This document shows, one piece after another, positions 1 to 7,500 of a stretch of 13,021 nt of DNA. Positions within the stretch are counted from its first letter, which is position 1. Every line of letters starts with the position of its first letter. Source of the stretch: CALKWS01 sp048594865 (GTDB taxonomy: Bacteria; Actinomycetota; Actinomycetes; Actinomycetales; Beutenbergiaceae); contig JBMDWZ010000175.1 of NCBI GenBank assembly GCA_048594865.1, positions 1 to 13,021 of the forward strand. The letters are read 5' to 3'. The notes under the pieces are model-generated. The model was not told the DNA's origin, made no database searches, and was given only the letters and a program-made list of their open reading frames with translations. Position numbers and translations under genes: made by a program.

Positions 1-26
1 GTTTGATCGCTACTCAGTGTGGGCAC
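1..26 (-). CDS. Possible start of a further operon gene, cut by the window edge
   Basis: On the minus strand, 61 bp after the stop of the RraA-like gene, a GTG codon (26-24) is preceded by a good purine-rich ribosome binding site (AAGGGA, 39-34, spacing 7). The reading frame stays open to the window edge and begins M-P-T-L-S-S-D-Q. Spacing and orientation would make it the third gene of the dehydratase/aldolase operon. Only eight full codons are visible, so no product can be suggested and the start itself is uncertain. Confidence 0.3.
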
Positions 27-87
27 GCCGTCGTCCCTTTCCTTCGAACTGCGTCAGCTTGAAAACACGTCTCGCGGTGCCCGGCGC

Positions 88-882
88 CTACGCCTTGGCG
101 TCCCGCGCGGCGCGCCACTGCTCGTACTCCGGCCGCGCCTCATCGGACAGTGGGTAGTACCGGCGCATGTCCGCGCCTTCGCGCAGCCGTTCGCGGGAGA
201 AGTCTTCCCAGTCGTGGTGCGTCGCCGCCTTCTCGATGATCGCCTCGACCAACGCGGCCGGAATGACCACCGCACCATCGCCGTCGGCCACGATTGCATC
301 GCCCGGGATCACCGTGGTGTCCCCGCACGCGATCGGGCAGTTGTAATCGAAGGGCATGAGATCGGTCTGGGTGTGATAGTTCGGCGTGGTGCCGCGGGCC
401 CACACCCCCAGGCCCATGTCTTTGACCTGCGGCCAGTCGCGGATGCAGCCGTCGATCACCAGGCCGGCGCCGCCGCGCCCGAGCAGGTAGGTGAGCATCA
501 TTTCGCCGAACAGCCCCGAAGATATGTTGCCCCGGCCATCGACGACCACCACGTCGCCCTCCTGCACGGCGTACAGCACGTGCCGGTGCAACTGCACTTC
601 GGGGCTGGCGTATTCATCGACCTTGTACAGGTCTTCGCGCTTGGGCATGAACTTCAGCGTGAGCGCGGTTCCGGCGATAGCCTCGCCATCGGTGAGCTGC
701 CCGATCCCGGTGAAGTGCGCGTCCCGGATCCCCATCTTGGCCAGTTGGCTGGAGATCGTGGCGGTGCCGACTTCGCGCAGGATCGCGCGCTGCTCGGCGG
801 TCAGCCGTGGGATGAGCGCGGGGTCGCCGGCCGTTGCTTCCGGGGCGACGGTGGTGCTTTGGCTGTTGTCTTGAGTGCTCAT
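88..882 (-). CDS. RraA-family protein, probable HMG/oxaloacetate-type pyruvate aldolase
   Basis: The 264-residue protein has the RraA/HMG-aldolase fold signature: Gly-Glu at 126-127, then the block G-AGLVIDGCIRDW at about 138-150 with the Arg148-Asp149 pair that in class II HMG aldolases binds pyruvate and the divalent metal, then VIPGDAIVADGDGAVVIP at about 191-208. Members are either regulators of RNase E (RraA proper) or metal-dependent aldolases/decarboxylases acting on 4-hydroxy-2-oxo acids. The gene lies 46 bp downstream of a sugar-acid dehydratase, which would produce a 2-keto-3-deoxy acid, so an aldolase role that releases pyruvate is the better reading (inference). About 30 poorly conserved residues precede the core. 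The start is fixed by conservation from about residue 27 onward, but the ribosome binding site is weak, so translation may be coupled to the upstream gene. Older annotations call such proteins dimethylmenaquinone methyltransferase, which is misleading. Confidence 0.85.
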   Translation of the reverse strand: MSTQDNSQSTTVAPEATAGDPALIPRLTAEQRAILREVGTATISSQLAKMGIRDAHFTGIGQLTDGEAIAGTALTLKFMPKREDLYKVDEYASPEVQLHRHVLYAVQEGDVVVVDGRGNISSGLFGEMMLTYLLGRGGAGLVIDGCIRDWPQVKDMGLGVWARGTTPNYHTQTDLMPFDYNCPIACGDTTVIPGDAIVADGDGAVVIPAALVEAIIEKAATHHDWEDFSRERLREGADMRRYYPLSDEARPEYEQWRAARDAKA

Positions 883-923
883 GAGGGGCGGTTCCGATCT
901 GTGGGGTTGGAGTGAGGCAAGAA

Positions 924-936
924 GGGGCTCAGCCCC
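924..936 (-). terminator. Small hairpin over the dehydratase stop codon, possible weak terminator or attenuator
   Basis: On the minus strand the sequence reads GGGGC-TGA-GCCCC followed by TTCTTG. The triloop is the TGA stop codon of the dehydratase gene. A five-pair GC stem with a short pyrimidine tail could lower read-through into the RraA-like gene or protect an mRNA 3' end. The stem is short and the tail is not a clean U-tract, so this is tentative. Confidence 0.25.
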
Positions 937-2242
937 AGGTCCGGTCGAAGGAGGTATCGCGATCCCACGCGCTGGAATCGGCGAAGAACACCGGGTTAGC
1001 CGGATCTAACAGCTCCTCCATGAGGTCGAGGTTGACGTCGGCGAACCCCAGGCCGGGGGTATCGGGAACGGTGATGAAGCCGTCTTCGATGATCGGTGTG
1101 GGCAGCCCGGTGACCAGGTCGCTCCAGTAGCCGATATCGGCGGCGTGGTGTTCCAGGGCCAGGAAGTTGTAGGTGGCGGCGGCGATGTGCGCGCACGCCA
1201 TGGTGGCGATCGGGCTGGCCGCCAGGTGCAGCGCCATCGGCACGCCGTACTCCTCGGCGAGGTCGCCCACGCGCTTGGTCTCCACCATCCCGCCCGCGGT
1301 CGCGGGGTCCGGGTGCACCACGTCGATGGCGCCGGCGTCCAGAAGGGGGCGGAAGTTCTCAGCGAGGTAGATGTCTTCGCCGGTGCACGTGGGGGTGGTG
1401 GTGGCGTCGGTGATCTTCTTCCACTGGTCGGTGAACTGCCACGGCACCAAATCCTCCAGCCATGCCAAGCCATAGGGCTCCAGCGCCTGGGCGATCCGAA
1501 TGCAGGACTTAATGTCCACATGCCCGATGTGGTCTACGGCGATGGGGATCTCATAGCCCAGTTCATCGCGCACGGTTTTGGCGTAATAGGCCAGATGATC
1601 AGCACCCACTTTGGTGATCTGACGCGTGGTGTAGGGGTGCGGGGTGAACCGGTCCACCAGCGCAGAATCACCGCCGATGAGCGCGCCGGGAACGTCGTGG
1701 AGCAGGTCCACTCCGACGTCCATTTTCAGCATCGTGTATCCCGCGTCCATCCGGCCCCGCAGCCTGGTGGCCATCTCGTGGGGATCGGTGAGGCCTGGGG
1801 TGTCGGCGTAGCACCGGATCCGGTCGCGGAATAGCCCACCCATCAGCGCGTAGGCGGGCACGCCGTAGGCCTTACCTGCTAGGTCCATCAGCGCCATCTC
1901 CACCCCTGAGACCCCACCGCCGAGGCGGCCGTGATTGCCGAACTGGCGGATCTTGCGGAAGATCCGATCCAGGTTGCAGGGGTTCTCCCCCAGGATCCGG
2001 CTCTTGAGCATCAGGGCGTAGGTGGCGCTGGCCTGATCGCGCACCTCGCCCCAGCCGGTCAGCCCCTGGTTGGTGTCGATGCGGATGATCACCGATTTGA
2101 ACGGCACCTTGTCCAGGCACGCCACTCGAAGGTCGGTGATCCGCAGGGCTGAGGGCCGCGACGACTGGTTGACGTGCTCTTGCGATATCGCCAATTCGGT
2201 ATCGCGGGCATCGGGCATGGTGGTGGGACGAACCCGGTTCAT
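929..2242 (-). CDS. Mandelate racemase/muconate lactonizing family (enolase superfamily) sugar-acid dehydratase
   Basis: The 437-residue protein is a full-length enolase-superfamily enzyme: an N-terminal capping domain (about 33-150), then a beta barrel. Metal ligands visible by motif are Asp237 (IAVDHIGH), Glu263 (AWLED) and Glu289 (CTGED). Asp312 (HPDPATAGG) and His339 (MALHL) form the usual Asp-His general base dyad, and Glu364 (LALEHH) is the late acidic residue. On the other face Lys173 lies in LKMD, so the second member of the family KxK motif is Asp. Relatives remove water from aldonic or aldaric acids to give 2-keto-3-deoxy acids. The exact substrate cannot be read. The start is set by GAGGAG (2257-2252) nine bases before ATG 2242; a 66-residue upstream extension in the same frame is basic, unconserved and lacks this site. 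It leads the operon with the RraA-like gene and is divergent from the IclR regulator, its likely controller. Confidence 0.9.
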   Translation of the reverse strand: MNRVRPTTMPDARDTELAISQEHVNQSSRPSALRITDLRVACLDKVPFKSVIIRIDTNQGLTGWGEVRDQASATYALMLKSRILGENPCNLDRIFRKIRQFGNHGRLGGGVSGVEMALMDLAGKAYGVPAYALMGGLFRDRIRCYADTPGLTDPHEMATRLRGRMDAGYTMLKMDVGVDLLHDVPGALIGGDSALVDRFTPHPYTTRQITKVGADHLAYYAKTVRDELGYEIPIAVDHIGHVDIKSCIRIAQALEPYGLAWLEDLVPWQFTDQWKKITDATTTPTCTGEDIYLAENFRPLLDAGAIDVVHPDPATAGGMVETKRVGDLAEEYGVPMALHLAASPIATMACAHIAAATYNFLALEHHAADIGYWSDLVTGLPTPIIEDGFITVPDTPGLGFADVNLDLMEELLDPANPVFFADSSAWDRDTSFDRTWG

Positions 2243-2345
2243 CGTGGATTTCTCCTCGTTACTGGTGCGATCTTCTTCGATCACCGATGGCGCCACTTCG
2301 CATCGGTCGGTGCAAGACTGGGCTGCAAGTGCATTCGGACGTGGT

Positions 2346-2378
2346 GAGGGTTCGCGCGCCGCGCCGCGCGCTAACCTC
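2346..2378 (-). promoter_or_regulatory. Strong GC-rich hairpin in the putative dehydratase leader
   Basis: Paired segments are GAGG (2346-2349) with CCTC (2375-2378), TT (2351-2352) with AA (2373-2374), and GCGCGC (2354-2359) with GCGCGC (2366-2371), around a 6-nt loop (2360-2365). One bulged G (2350) and one C/T mismatch (2353/2372) interrupt 12 base pairs. It would form in either strand's RNA. No T-tract follows on either side, so it is not a standard terminator. A leader structure affecting stability or attenuation is possible, as is chance in GC-rich DNA. Confidence 0.4.
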
Positions 2379-2431
2379 GCTTGCAGGACGACGAGAACCG
2401 GGTCCGAGCGAAGGTTCCACCACCTCCATTG

Positions 2432-2490
2432 TGGTTGCACCTATTACAACTTGGTTGCATTTAGCATGGCTTGTCTGACAACTTGGTGTC
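2432..2490. promoter_or_regulatory. Cluster of short direct repeats and a palindrome, candidate IclR operator
   Basis: TGGTTGCA occurs at 2432-2439 and 2452-2459 (20 bp apart). ACAACTTGGT occurs at 2446-2455 and 2478-2487 (32 bp apart). TTGTC-T-GACAA (2471-2481) is an inverted repeat with 5-bp arms, and GACAACTTGGTGTC (2477-2490) is an imperfect one. Spacings near two and three helical turns would place bound proteins on one face. IclR proteins commonly bind between their own gene and a divergent target operon, so this is the likely autoregulatory and target operator. That assignment is inferred from position and symmetry. Confidence 0.45.
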
Positions 2491-2519
2491 AAGGCAGGAT
2501 CGCACAGAAGGGCTAGGCA

Positions 2520-3296
2520 ATGGAGCAGCACCTGCATGAAGAGGACGTGCACGATCGTCCTGCCTCCTCATTGCATCGCGGCCTGCTCGCCCTGGAGGTG
2601 GTGGCCCAATCCGGGTCCGACGGCGCAACCGTCACCCAGGTGGCATCGCGGCTCGGCCTGGACAAGTCCACCGCCTCACGCACCCTGTCCTCGCTTCGCG
2701 ACATCGGCTACGTCCAGCAGGACGCCACCCGGCGCTACTTCACCACCTCCAAGCTGGCCAAGCTCGCGGTGCGCCGGCCCGGCGGGCGCGACTTCGCCGA
2801 GCTTGCCCGCGAACGGTTGGAACAGTTACATCAGCAGATCGACGAAGCCATTCACCTGGCGATCGCCGACGGCGGGGAGATGCTGTTCCTGGACTACATG
2901 CAAACCAGCAAGGTGGTGCGCAGCGAAGAGTCCACCACACCGCGTCCGTTGCACGATGTGGCGATGGGGGTGGCCGTGCTGGCCGCGATGACCGATACCC
3001 GGCGGATCGAAGAGCTCATCGAGGCTTCCCAGCGCGCCGCCGGCCACGAACTTTCCGCTGCCGAGCTCGGAGAACTGCAGAGCCAGATCACCCGCGCACG
3101 CCGCCGGGGCTGGGCCACGATGGATCGCGGTGACGACGTGAGCCGAGTGGCGGTCGCCATTACCGATAGCCGCGGGGCGCCGGTCGCCGCGATCTGCGTC
3201 TCTGGGCCGTCCTACCGGCTCGACCCCATCGAGGACGCCATCGTGGCCGCCACCATCAGCGCTGCGGCGGATCTGTCTAGCCCGCTGTCCACGTAG
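2520..3296 (+). CDS. IclR-family transcriptional regulator
   Basis: The 258-residue protein matches the usual IclR length and order. A winged helix-turn-helix lies at about 17-76 (GATVTQVASRLG, then LDKSTASRTLSSL as recognition helix, then GYVQQD). A linker helix follows at about 90-110, and the IclR effector domain runs from about 110 to 250, including the RPLHDVAMGVAVLAAM segment and the typical RRRGWATMDRGDDVSRVAVAI block. The effector is unknown; for IclR relatives next to sugar-acid genes it is often a pathway intermediate. The gene is divergent from the dehydratase/aldolase operon and its stop is 136 bp from the convergent dehydrogenase gene. Many IclR proteins repress, but activation is also known in the family and cannot be excluded. 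Confidence 0.93.
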   Translation: MEQHLHEEDVHDRPASSLHRGLLALEVVAQSGSDGATVTQVASRLGLDKSTASRTLSSLRDIGYVQQDATRRYFTTSKLAKLAVRRPGGRDFAELARERLEQLHQQIDEAIHLAIADGGEMLFLDYMQTSKVVRSEESTTPRPLHDVAMGVAVLAAMTDTRRIEELIEASQRAAGHELSAAELGELQSQITRARRRGWATMDRGDDVSRVAVAITDSRGAPVAAICVSGPSYRLDPIEDAIVAATISAAADLSSPLST

Positions 3297-3323
3297 GTTT
3301 GATTTCCCCTTCGACGGCGGCCC

Positions 3324-3350
3324 ACAGCAGATTCCGTACACCGTGTGCGG
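3324..3350. repeat. Palindromic 27-nt element, copy 1
   Basis: This matches copy 2 (3376-3402) at 26 of 27 positions. Centred on C3342, the inverted repeat extends beyond the unit to 3328-3356: arms of 14 positions with 12 Watson-Crick pairs, one T/G at 3337/3347 and one mismatch at 3333/3351. The T/G position would still pair (U-G) in plus-strand RNA, the IclR transcript, but would be A/C in the minus-strand RNA. It lies 27 bp after the IclR stop between convergent genes. It could be a bidirectional terminator stem or a REP-like extragenic palindrome. There is no T-tract. Confidence 0.7.
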
Positions 3351-3375
3351 CATCTGTCCCCGAACCAGCCTCCTG

Positions 3376-3402
3376 ACAGCAGATTCCGCACACCGTGTGC
3401 GG
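3376..3402. repeat. Palindromic 27-nt element, copy 2
   Basis: The core CCGCACAC-C-GTGTGCGG (3386-3402) is a perfect inverted repeat with 8-bp arms around one base. It starts 52 bp after copy 1 in the same orientation and lies 30 bp from the stop codon of the convergent dehydrogenase gene. As RNA it would form a six-pair stem with a five-base loop. Two nearly identical units in one gap suggest a dispersed extragenic element or a paired termination site. Confidence 0.7.
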
Positions 3403-3432
3403 GCTGTGGGAGCGGAGGCCGCGAGGTAACCG

Positions 3433-4476
3433 TTATCGACGGGGGTCGACGACGAGTTTCATCACATCCGGATCGCCGTTGCGCGCTATGAAGTCGGGCA
3501 GATCAGCAAGGCCGCCGGTGTCCGTGACCAGATCTGACACAACCACCGCACCGGAAGCGATGAAAGCCAGCGCCGTGGGCCAGGTGTCGACGTACCGGAA
3601 CAGGCCCTCGATCGCCAGCTCGCGGCTCTGCACCAGGAAGATGTCGAGCTCGATCGTTTCCGATCCCATCCCCACCAGCACCGCCCGGCCCGCGCCGCGC
3701 AATGAAGCCAGCCCGGCGTTGATCGCTGCTTGCGCGCCGGAGGCATCGATGAACGCATCCATCTGACCATCGAGCGCGGCTACCTGATCGGGCGCGATCG
3801 CCTCGGTGGCCCCGTGCGACAGTGCGACCTCACGGCGTTCGGCGATCGGATCGACCACCACCATCTGGGTCGCGCCGAACGCCCGGGCGGCCGCGGCACT
3901 GAGGATCCCGATCGGTCCGGCTCCGGCCACCAGCACACGAGAGTTGGGCACCACCGCGGCCTTGCGCACCGCGGCGATTCCCACCGACAGCGGCTCAGCC
4001 AAAGAGGCTTGCTCATCGGTGACGCCCGGCGGGATCGGATGGGCGAAGTCGCCCGGCACGGCCAGGTACTGCGCGAAGGCTCCATGCTCCGGCGGCGCCG
4101 AGGGAAACCGCATCGAGGTGCACAGGTTGTACCGGCCCAGGCGGCAATGATCACACCAACGGCAGTGGCGCTGCGGCTCGATCGCGACCCGTTGACCCAC
4201 CCGCGATTCATCGGCGGGCGCGGCGACGATGACCCCAGCGGCCTCGTGGCCCAGGATCAGCGGTTGCTCCACCACCAGATCCCCCACGCGGCCGTGGGTG
4301 AAGAAGTGCACATCCGAACCGCACAGGCCGCAGGCGGTGATCTGCACCAGCACGTCCCCCGGTTCTAAGGCGGGCACCGGATGCTCGCGAACCTCTAAGA
4401 CCCCTGGGGAAAGCAGCACGCTAGCGCGCATGGTGCTGGGCACGGCGTCGCCGGCCAACCCTGTGTGATCGGTCAT
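3433..4476 (-). CDS. Zinc-dependent sorbitol/xylitol-type dehydrogenase (MDR superfamily)
   Basis: The 347-residue protein belongs to the medium-chain dehydrogenases and most resembles the polyol (L-iditol/sorbitol, xylitol) group. The block CGLCGSDVHFF at 49-59 and GHE at 76-78 give catalytic zinc ligands (Cys52, His77, Glu78). Cys105, Cys108, Cys111 and Cys119 form a complete structural zinc site. Glu161 sits in the EPLSVG segment. The Rossmann motif GAGPIG is at 185-190, and Asp209 at the end of the next strand favours NAD over NADP. It likely interconverts a polyol or sugar hydroxyl and its ketone; the substrate is unknown. AGGAG (4486-4482) lies five bases before ATG 4476, supporting this start over Met16. 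It follows the DUF5107 gene by 30 bp and is probably co-transcribed with it. Confidence 0.92.
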   Translation of the reverse strand: MTDHTGLAGDAVPSTMRASVLLSPGVLEVREHPVPALEPGDVLVQITACGLCGSDVHFFTHGRVGDLVVEQPLILGHEAAGVIVAAPADESRVGQRVAIEPQRHCRWCDHCRLGRYNLCTSMRFPSAPPEHGAFAQYLAVPGDFAHPIPPGVTDEQASLAEPLSVGIAAVRKAAVVPNSRVLVAGAGPIGILSAAAARAFGATQMVVVDPIAERREVALSHGATEAIAPDQVAALDGQMDAFIDASGAQAAINAGLASLRGAGRAVLVGMGSETIELDIFLVQSRELAIEGLFRYVDTWPTALAFIASGAVVVSDLVTDTGGLADLPDFIARNGDPDVMKLVVDPRR

Positions 4477-4487
4477 TGCATCTCCTG

Positions 4488-4517
4488 CGTCATTGCTGGT
4501 GCCACGTCATTGCTGGT
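4488..4517. repeat. 13-nt direct repeat at the DUF5107 gene end
   Basis: CGTCATTGCTGGT is present at 4488-4500 and 4505-4517, 17 bp apart. On the minus strand the upstream copy contains the last codons and TGA stop of the DUF5107 gene; the second copy duplicates that end inside the 30-bp spacer before the dehydrogenase. It looks like a small tandem duplication with no evident function. Confidence 0.6.
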
Positions 4518-7500
4518 CTGCTTGAGATTGCCACATACCGGCCTCCGAAGCCCGCTCGCCCGACTCGGGCGCCTCGAAAGCCGCGAGCCCACGCATCAAC
4601 CCCTCCGCTTGTGCCCGGGCCAAAGCCTGGGGGCTCTGGGAAAACAGCAACATCTGCGGCAACGACGTGGCGAAGTAATCGATCGTGGCCGTGGTGTTCA
4701 GCAATTGCTCAACGTGCGCGCGCACCGATGTCACCAACCGATCGGCGCTGCGCTCATCGCCCAAAGCCCGCGCCGCGCGCGCCCCGTCCAGGGTGTGCAG
4801 GCTCACCGCTGCCGCGAGCGCCTGATCGCGCGCCGCCCCAAAAGCGTCTTGCGCGGCCTGCGTTGCACCGGAGTGCTGGTGCCCGATGCCGATTGCGAAC
4901 CACAGGTCCGCCCGCGAGTCCAGCGGGTGCCAGGTCTCACCGAGGGACGACGGCGGTTGTAGGGCCGATTCCAGGATCTGCACCGCGCGTTCGGGGTCAC
5001 CTTGAGCGACCTGCGCCGCGCTGTGCGCCAGCGCCGCGCGCGCGTAGGCCCGAACCGCGACTCCTTCCCCGCCCTCCCAGGGCTGAAGCTGCCGGGAGGT
5101 CAGCAGTGCCAGAGCCCGATCGGGATGGCCGACGGCGGTAAGGAGATCCGCGATCACCACCAGAAGGTCATCGCGGACCACTAGGCGCTGTAGGTGCGGT
5201 TCGAGGCGAACCAGTCTGGATGCGGCATCCTGGCCGCGACGGATCGCAAGTTGGTCGAGTTCGAACCACAGCCGCGGGTCATCGCTGACCAGCACAGCAC
5301 GGTCGTAGAGCTTCGCAGCGGCATCTAGATCGCCGGTCACTTCCACGGTCGCCAAGGCGGCATTGCGAAGCAGGATGGCGTCGATGCCGTCAGATGAGTC
5401 CATGGCGTCGATGGCGCGGTTCCACACGTCCAACGCCTCGGCGCGCCGGCCCCGGTCAAAGAGCCACATGCCCAGCAGCGCGCCAGCGCGAACGTCGGAC
5501 GGGTTCGCCGCCAACGCAGCCACCAAGGCGTCATAGGAGTCCAGGCCGGAAGGGAACACATACTTCGCAGGCGCTGCAGCCGCCTCGGTGCGCAACCGCG
5601 CAGCGCGCTCACCAGCACCAGCACCAGCACCAGCACCAGCACCAGCACCAGCACCTTCGATCAGCGCGGCTGCTCGATAGTGCGCCAGCGGTGCCGCGCC
5701 GCCTGCCCCGGTCGCCGGTAGCGCTGCGTCCCGCCCGAACACGGCCAGCGCCTCATCGATGAGGCCCATCGCCGCCAAGTCACCGGCAACATCGCACAGC
5801 AGCAGCCCATCGTCGACGTCCAACTCCCCCGCCAACTCCGCGGCGAGGAAGTCCAAAGGATCTGCCTGGCGGTGCTCCGCAAGCAACGCCCGAGCCTGCG
5901 ACGCCCGGCCGAGGCGCTGCAGCAGCACGATTCGCAGCGCCGTCACCCTGGGGTCGCCACCAGCACGGCCCGCCGCATCATCGGCGCGTTCCAGCGCTTG
6001 CGCGTCGCGGCCGGCGCGGGCGTCCAACAGCGCCATCTGAAGGTGTGCGGGCTGGCTCCAGCGCGCGTCCCAGGCCGCCTTGGCAAAGGCGTCATAGGCC
6101 CGCTCCCCTTCGGCGAGCCGCACCAAGGTGAGTCCATATCGGTAGTGGGCTTCGCCGTCGGCCGGGTTGGCATTGCGGAAGGTGAGCCGGGTGATCGCGC
6201 GCCTCAAATACTCGCGTGCGGTCTCATACTCCCCGCGCTCATACGCGGCGGCACCCATAGCGGTGTTCGCGCGCGAATCCCCGGCGTCGCGGCGCAAGAG
6301 TTCGGCCCAATACGGCTCTGGGCTGCGGGTGGGATGGCGGTACTGCGCCAGGTGCACCCCGGTGAGGTAGAGCTCATCGGCCGAGGCGATATCCCCAGGT
6401 AGCGGCGGCTCGGTGGCCACGTCGGGTTCCGCAGCCACCTCGGAATCGGCCCGCGGCTGCCAGCTGATCAGCTCCGATTCGCCGTCTGAAACCCGCACCT
6501 TAACGTCTTGGGCGGCCACGCCGTCGTCCACCGGCAGGGTCCACAGCCACGGCGAGCCGGGCTCGATGCTCGCCCGAAAGCCCTGGGCTTGCCCGGCGAT
6601 CGACACCGAGATCTGCGCCTCGTGAACCACCTTGGTGGTGGCCACGCCCACCTGCACGGTGCCGTCCTTCACGCTCAGCGATACCGCCGCGTCACGGGTT
6701 GCTTGGTGGGCCGGGCCGATGCCGGTGATCGGATACCAGTACTGGGAGAACGTGCGCAGTTCGCCCGGCGCCAGGTAGGAGAAATCGGGCTGATTGTCGG
6801 TGTAGACCCCGGCCATCAACTCCACGTACGGGCCCGCGCCGTCGGTCAGATGGGCGTCCCAGGCGTGGCCGAACGCGTCGTTGCCCCACGTCCACATCTT
6901 CTTTCCCGGAGCGATCCGCCGATCGGCCCAGTGCACAAATCCCGCACCCTTGGAGTGGTCATAGCCGCCAAAGAAGCTATCGCGGGTATCGGTGATCATG
7001 TACGACGTCGGAACCACAATGTTGGAGTACACGTCCAGCCGGTCTGCGTCCGGGTGTTCCTGGGTCACCCGCTCCGGGTAGTTCACGCCGTAGTAGTCCC
7101 GATCAGCGCGCGGGAACGCGGTGATGGCGCGGCGCGCATGATCGGCGACGTAGCGCACGTCGGTGGGGAAGAAGGACTGGTAATTCTCGTGAGCGCGGGC
7201 GGCGACGTTGGCCCACCACAGGAAGGTCTGGGGCACCTCGGTGCGGTTGTGCAGCCGGGCGCGCAACTCGATGAGTGTGGAGTCTGGGCGCAGCCGGATC
7301 CCGTGGGTGCCACGCATCCGGGCGAAAGGATCGTGATCGGACATCCACACGGTGACGGCGCCGTCGTCTTCATGCTCGATGCTCCAGGCCATCGGCAGGT
7401 AGGTGGCGGGGCGATGGTGTTGCGGCCAGTTGAACTCCACGCCACCGGAAATCCACGGGCCAGCGAGGCCCACGAGCGCCGGTTTGATGACGTTATTGCA

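Larger units (their letters stand above)
2243..2519. promoter_or_regulatory. Divergent promoter region between the dehydratase operon and the IclR gene
   Basis: This 277-bp stretch has no convincing gene. Its IclR-proximal third is AT-richer and carries the repeats listed separately. A minus-strand TGTAAT (complement at 2443-2448; 5 of 6 bases of a -10 box) could start the dehydratase transcript near 2436, which would leave a leader of about 190 nt containing the hairpin at 2346-2378. No matching -35 box was found. The IclR gene has a moderate ribosome binding site (GAAGG, about 2507-2511). Promoter positions are guesses; the regulatory nature of the region follows from divergent orientation. 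Confidence 0.55.

Noticed and set aside
19..915. Plus-strand open frame over the RraA-like gene
   Set aside because: The minus strand encodes clear RraA motifs; the plus frame shows none.
2259..2429. Small minus-strand frame in the dehydratase leader with a Cys-rich segment, as a leader peptide
   Set aside because: Its ATG has no ribosome site and nothing else supports translation.
2243..2440. 66-residue N-terminal extension of the dehydratase
   Set aside because: The extension lacks conserved residues and a ribosome site, and ATG 2242 has a strong GAGGAG at ideal spacing.
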